Assembly (NCBI RefSeq): GCF_022898935.1 | Contig: NZ_JALIRP010000001.1 | Location: 62,001 to 126,000 of the forward strand | DNA from: Paenibacillus mangrovi | GTDB lineage: Bacteria; Bacillota; Bacilli; Paenibacillales; Paenibacillaceae | Length of the DNA stretch: 64,000 nucleotides | Direction of reading: 5' to 3' | The notes under the pieces: generated by a model | What the model saw: only the letters and a program-made list of their open reading frames with translations | The model's database searches: none | Told to the model about the DNA's origin: nothing | Shown: one piece after another, positions 63,007-64,000 of the stretch | Layout: each line of letters begins with the position of its first letter | How positions within the stretch are numbered: the stretch's first letter is position 1 | Translations under genes and position numbers: made by a program

Positions 63007-64000
63007 ATGCAAATGATCATTGTTGACGATGAAGCCCATTGGGTGGATAACTTATCTGCTACGAAACCATGGCACACGCTTGGGATTGAACAGGTTCATA
63101 AGGCATATTCCGCTAGGCAAGCGCTGCAAATTCTGGAAACGCACCCGATTGATCTAATTATCTCCGATGTTATTATGCCGGAAATGACAGGCATTGAACT
63201 GATTGGGAAGATTCGTGAACGTGATCATAAAATCAAATGCATCATCCTGTCCGGTCACTCTGATTTTGAATATACCAAGGAAGCGCTGCGGCACCATGCC
63301 GTGGATTATCTCCTAAAACCGCCGACAGATGCGGAACTGCTGGGAGCGGTCAAGTCGGCTATAGACCAGCTGAAAGAGGAGTGGGAAAACGTTAGCTCCT
63401 ATGAGAGTACTGAATTCACACTCCGGGAGAATCTTCCTCTCCTGCGCGGCCAGCTGCTACTTGATGGGTTGCGGGGTGAGCGTCTGATGGGGGAGGAATG
63501 GAAAAGGAAGCTCGAAAACTATCATCTTCCTTTTGAGTTCGGGGAATGTTCGCTACTCCTCGTTCGCATGGAGGATGAATTCGGGCGATACCGCAACAAC
63601 GGCCTACATCTGCTGGAATACGCCATCATTAATATGGCAGAGGAAATACTCGGGGAATTCGCTAACGTCTGGGGCGTAAAGGAGGATCATGGATACCTTG
63701 CCTTTCTGCTTCAGTTCAAGCCGGAATATGTTGACCATGGCAGAGAATCCTTGCTTGAGCGGTCTGCAATGCAGCTGCAAGCCAAAGTGAAGCAGTTTCT
63801 GGATGGATCATTATCCATCGTCATGACGGAATTTTTCCGGTTTCCCGATCTGCTCGCAGACCGGTACAGCCACGCCTTGGCTTATTTCCGGCAGATCGTC
63901 GGAGACGAGCGTGAATTTGTGATTCGGGCAGGTGATCTGCATCAACAGGCATCGCAGGGACCTCTTGACGTGATTCATGCGCCGCCAGGCCTCAAAAATT
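63007..64000 (+). CDS. YesN-type response regulator (partial, runs off the window)
   Basis: The first 331 codons are in the window and stay open to the end. The receiver domain has IVDDEAHWVD, the aspartate in LIISDVIMPEMTG and the lysine in VDYLLKPPTD. It is followed by a helical linker domain (from about 125; LLRGQLLLDGLRGERLMGEEW) typical of long YesN proteins; the C-terminal AraC HTH must lie beyond 64000. It is the partner of the preceding kinase. The ATG has an AAGGGG site about 9-12 bases upstream. Confidence 0.93.
   Translation, partial: MQMIIVDDEAHWVDNLSATKPWHTLGIEQVHKAYSARQALQILETHPIDLIISDVIMPEMTGIELIGKIRERDHKIKCIILSGHSDFEYTKEALRHHAVDYLLKPPTDAELLGAVKSAIDQLKEEWENVSSYESTEFTLRENLPLLRGQLLLDGLRGERLMGEEWKRKLENYHLPFEFGECSLLLVRMEDEFGRYRNNGLHLLEYAIINMAEEILGEFANVWGVKEDHGYLAFLLQFKPEYVDHGRESLLERSAMQLQAKVKQFLDGSLSIVMTEFFRFPDLLADRYSHALAYFRQIVGDEREFVIRAGDLHQQASQGPLDVIHAPPGLKN

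Overview
The window looks like a chromosomal piece of a Paenibacillus-type endospore-forming Firmicute. The evidence is the B. subtilis-like gene order icd-mdh-(pho two-component genes)-polA-mutM-ytaF-coaE-nrdR, an alpha/beta-type small acid-soluble spore protein, YtaF and a Spo0E-like protein, AGGAGG-type ribosome binding sites with many TTG/GTG starts, and several CUT1 sugar ABC transporters paired with YesM/YesN two-component systems. No complete insertion sequence, prophage, CRISPR array or rRNA was seen. All assignments come from reading motifs; no database search was run.

Layout. 0.1-3 kb: isocitrate and malate dehydrogenase operon, then a small membrane protein and a stress-type SDR. 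4-10 kb: a phosphate-response block holding the sensor kinase PhoR, the regulator PhoP, a soluble CBS-domain chemoreceptor-like protein, pstB and phoU, with 11-bp-periodic TTTACA-type repeats (PhoP boxes) before several of them. 10-16.6 kb: housekeeping genes polA, mutM, ytaF, coaE, a lytic transglycosylase, a spore protein and nrdR. 16.87 kb: a tRNA-Ala(GGC). 17.4-23.8 kb, minus strand: response regulator, kinase, ABC ATPase, FtsX-type permease and lipoprotein, which looks like a cell-envelope stress or peptide-resistance module. 24.0 kb: a 5' fragment of an acyltransferase (FabD-like) gene.

24.3-34.7 kb: a carbohydrate locus with a CE7 esterase, a decayed BNR-repeat gene, a YesM/YesN pair, a binding protein, two CUT1 permeases and a large FAD oxidoreductase. 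Three promoters in it share a short element that is probably the YesN site. 35-37 kb: a divergent catalase and a DUF2871-like membrane protein. 37.4-47 kb: a tyrosine phosphatase and GH3 enzyme, a TetR regulator, then an LplB-LplC-LplA transporter with a GH2 beta-galactosidase-like enzyme behind one promoter and a palindromic operator. 47.5-52 kb: a GH38-like (DUF5054-type) protein, a possible spore-surface protein, a DUF2264-type protein and class I fructose-bisphosphate aldolase. 53-59 kb: an MDR-family reductase, a tyrosine T-box with tyrS, a Spo0E-like protein, a cold-shock protein, an AraC remnant and a membrane acyltransferase. 59-64 kb: two CUT1 permeases on the minus strand, divergent from a second YesM kinase and a YesN regulator that runs off the window end.

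The most unusual points are the Pho-box-preceded soluble CBS/chemoreceptor protein inside the phosphate block, the shared operator set of the 25-31 kb sugar locus with its cytosolic flavoenzyme, and a strong promoter with two operators at 59.05-59.17 kb that has no gene of its own and points antisense into a permease gene.
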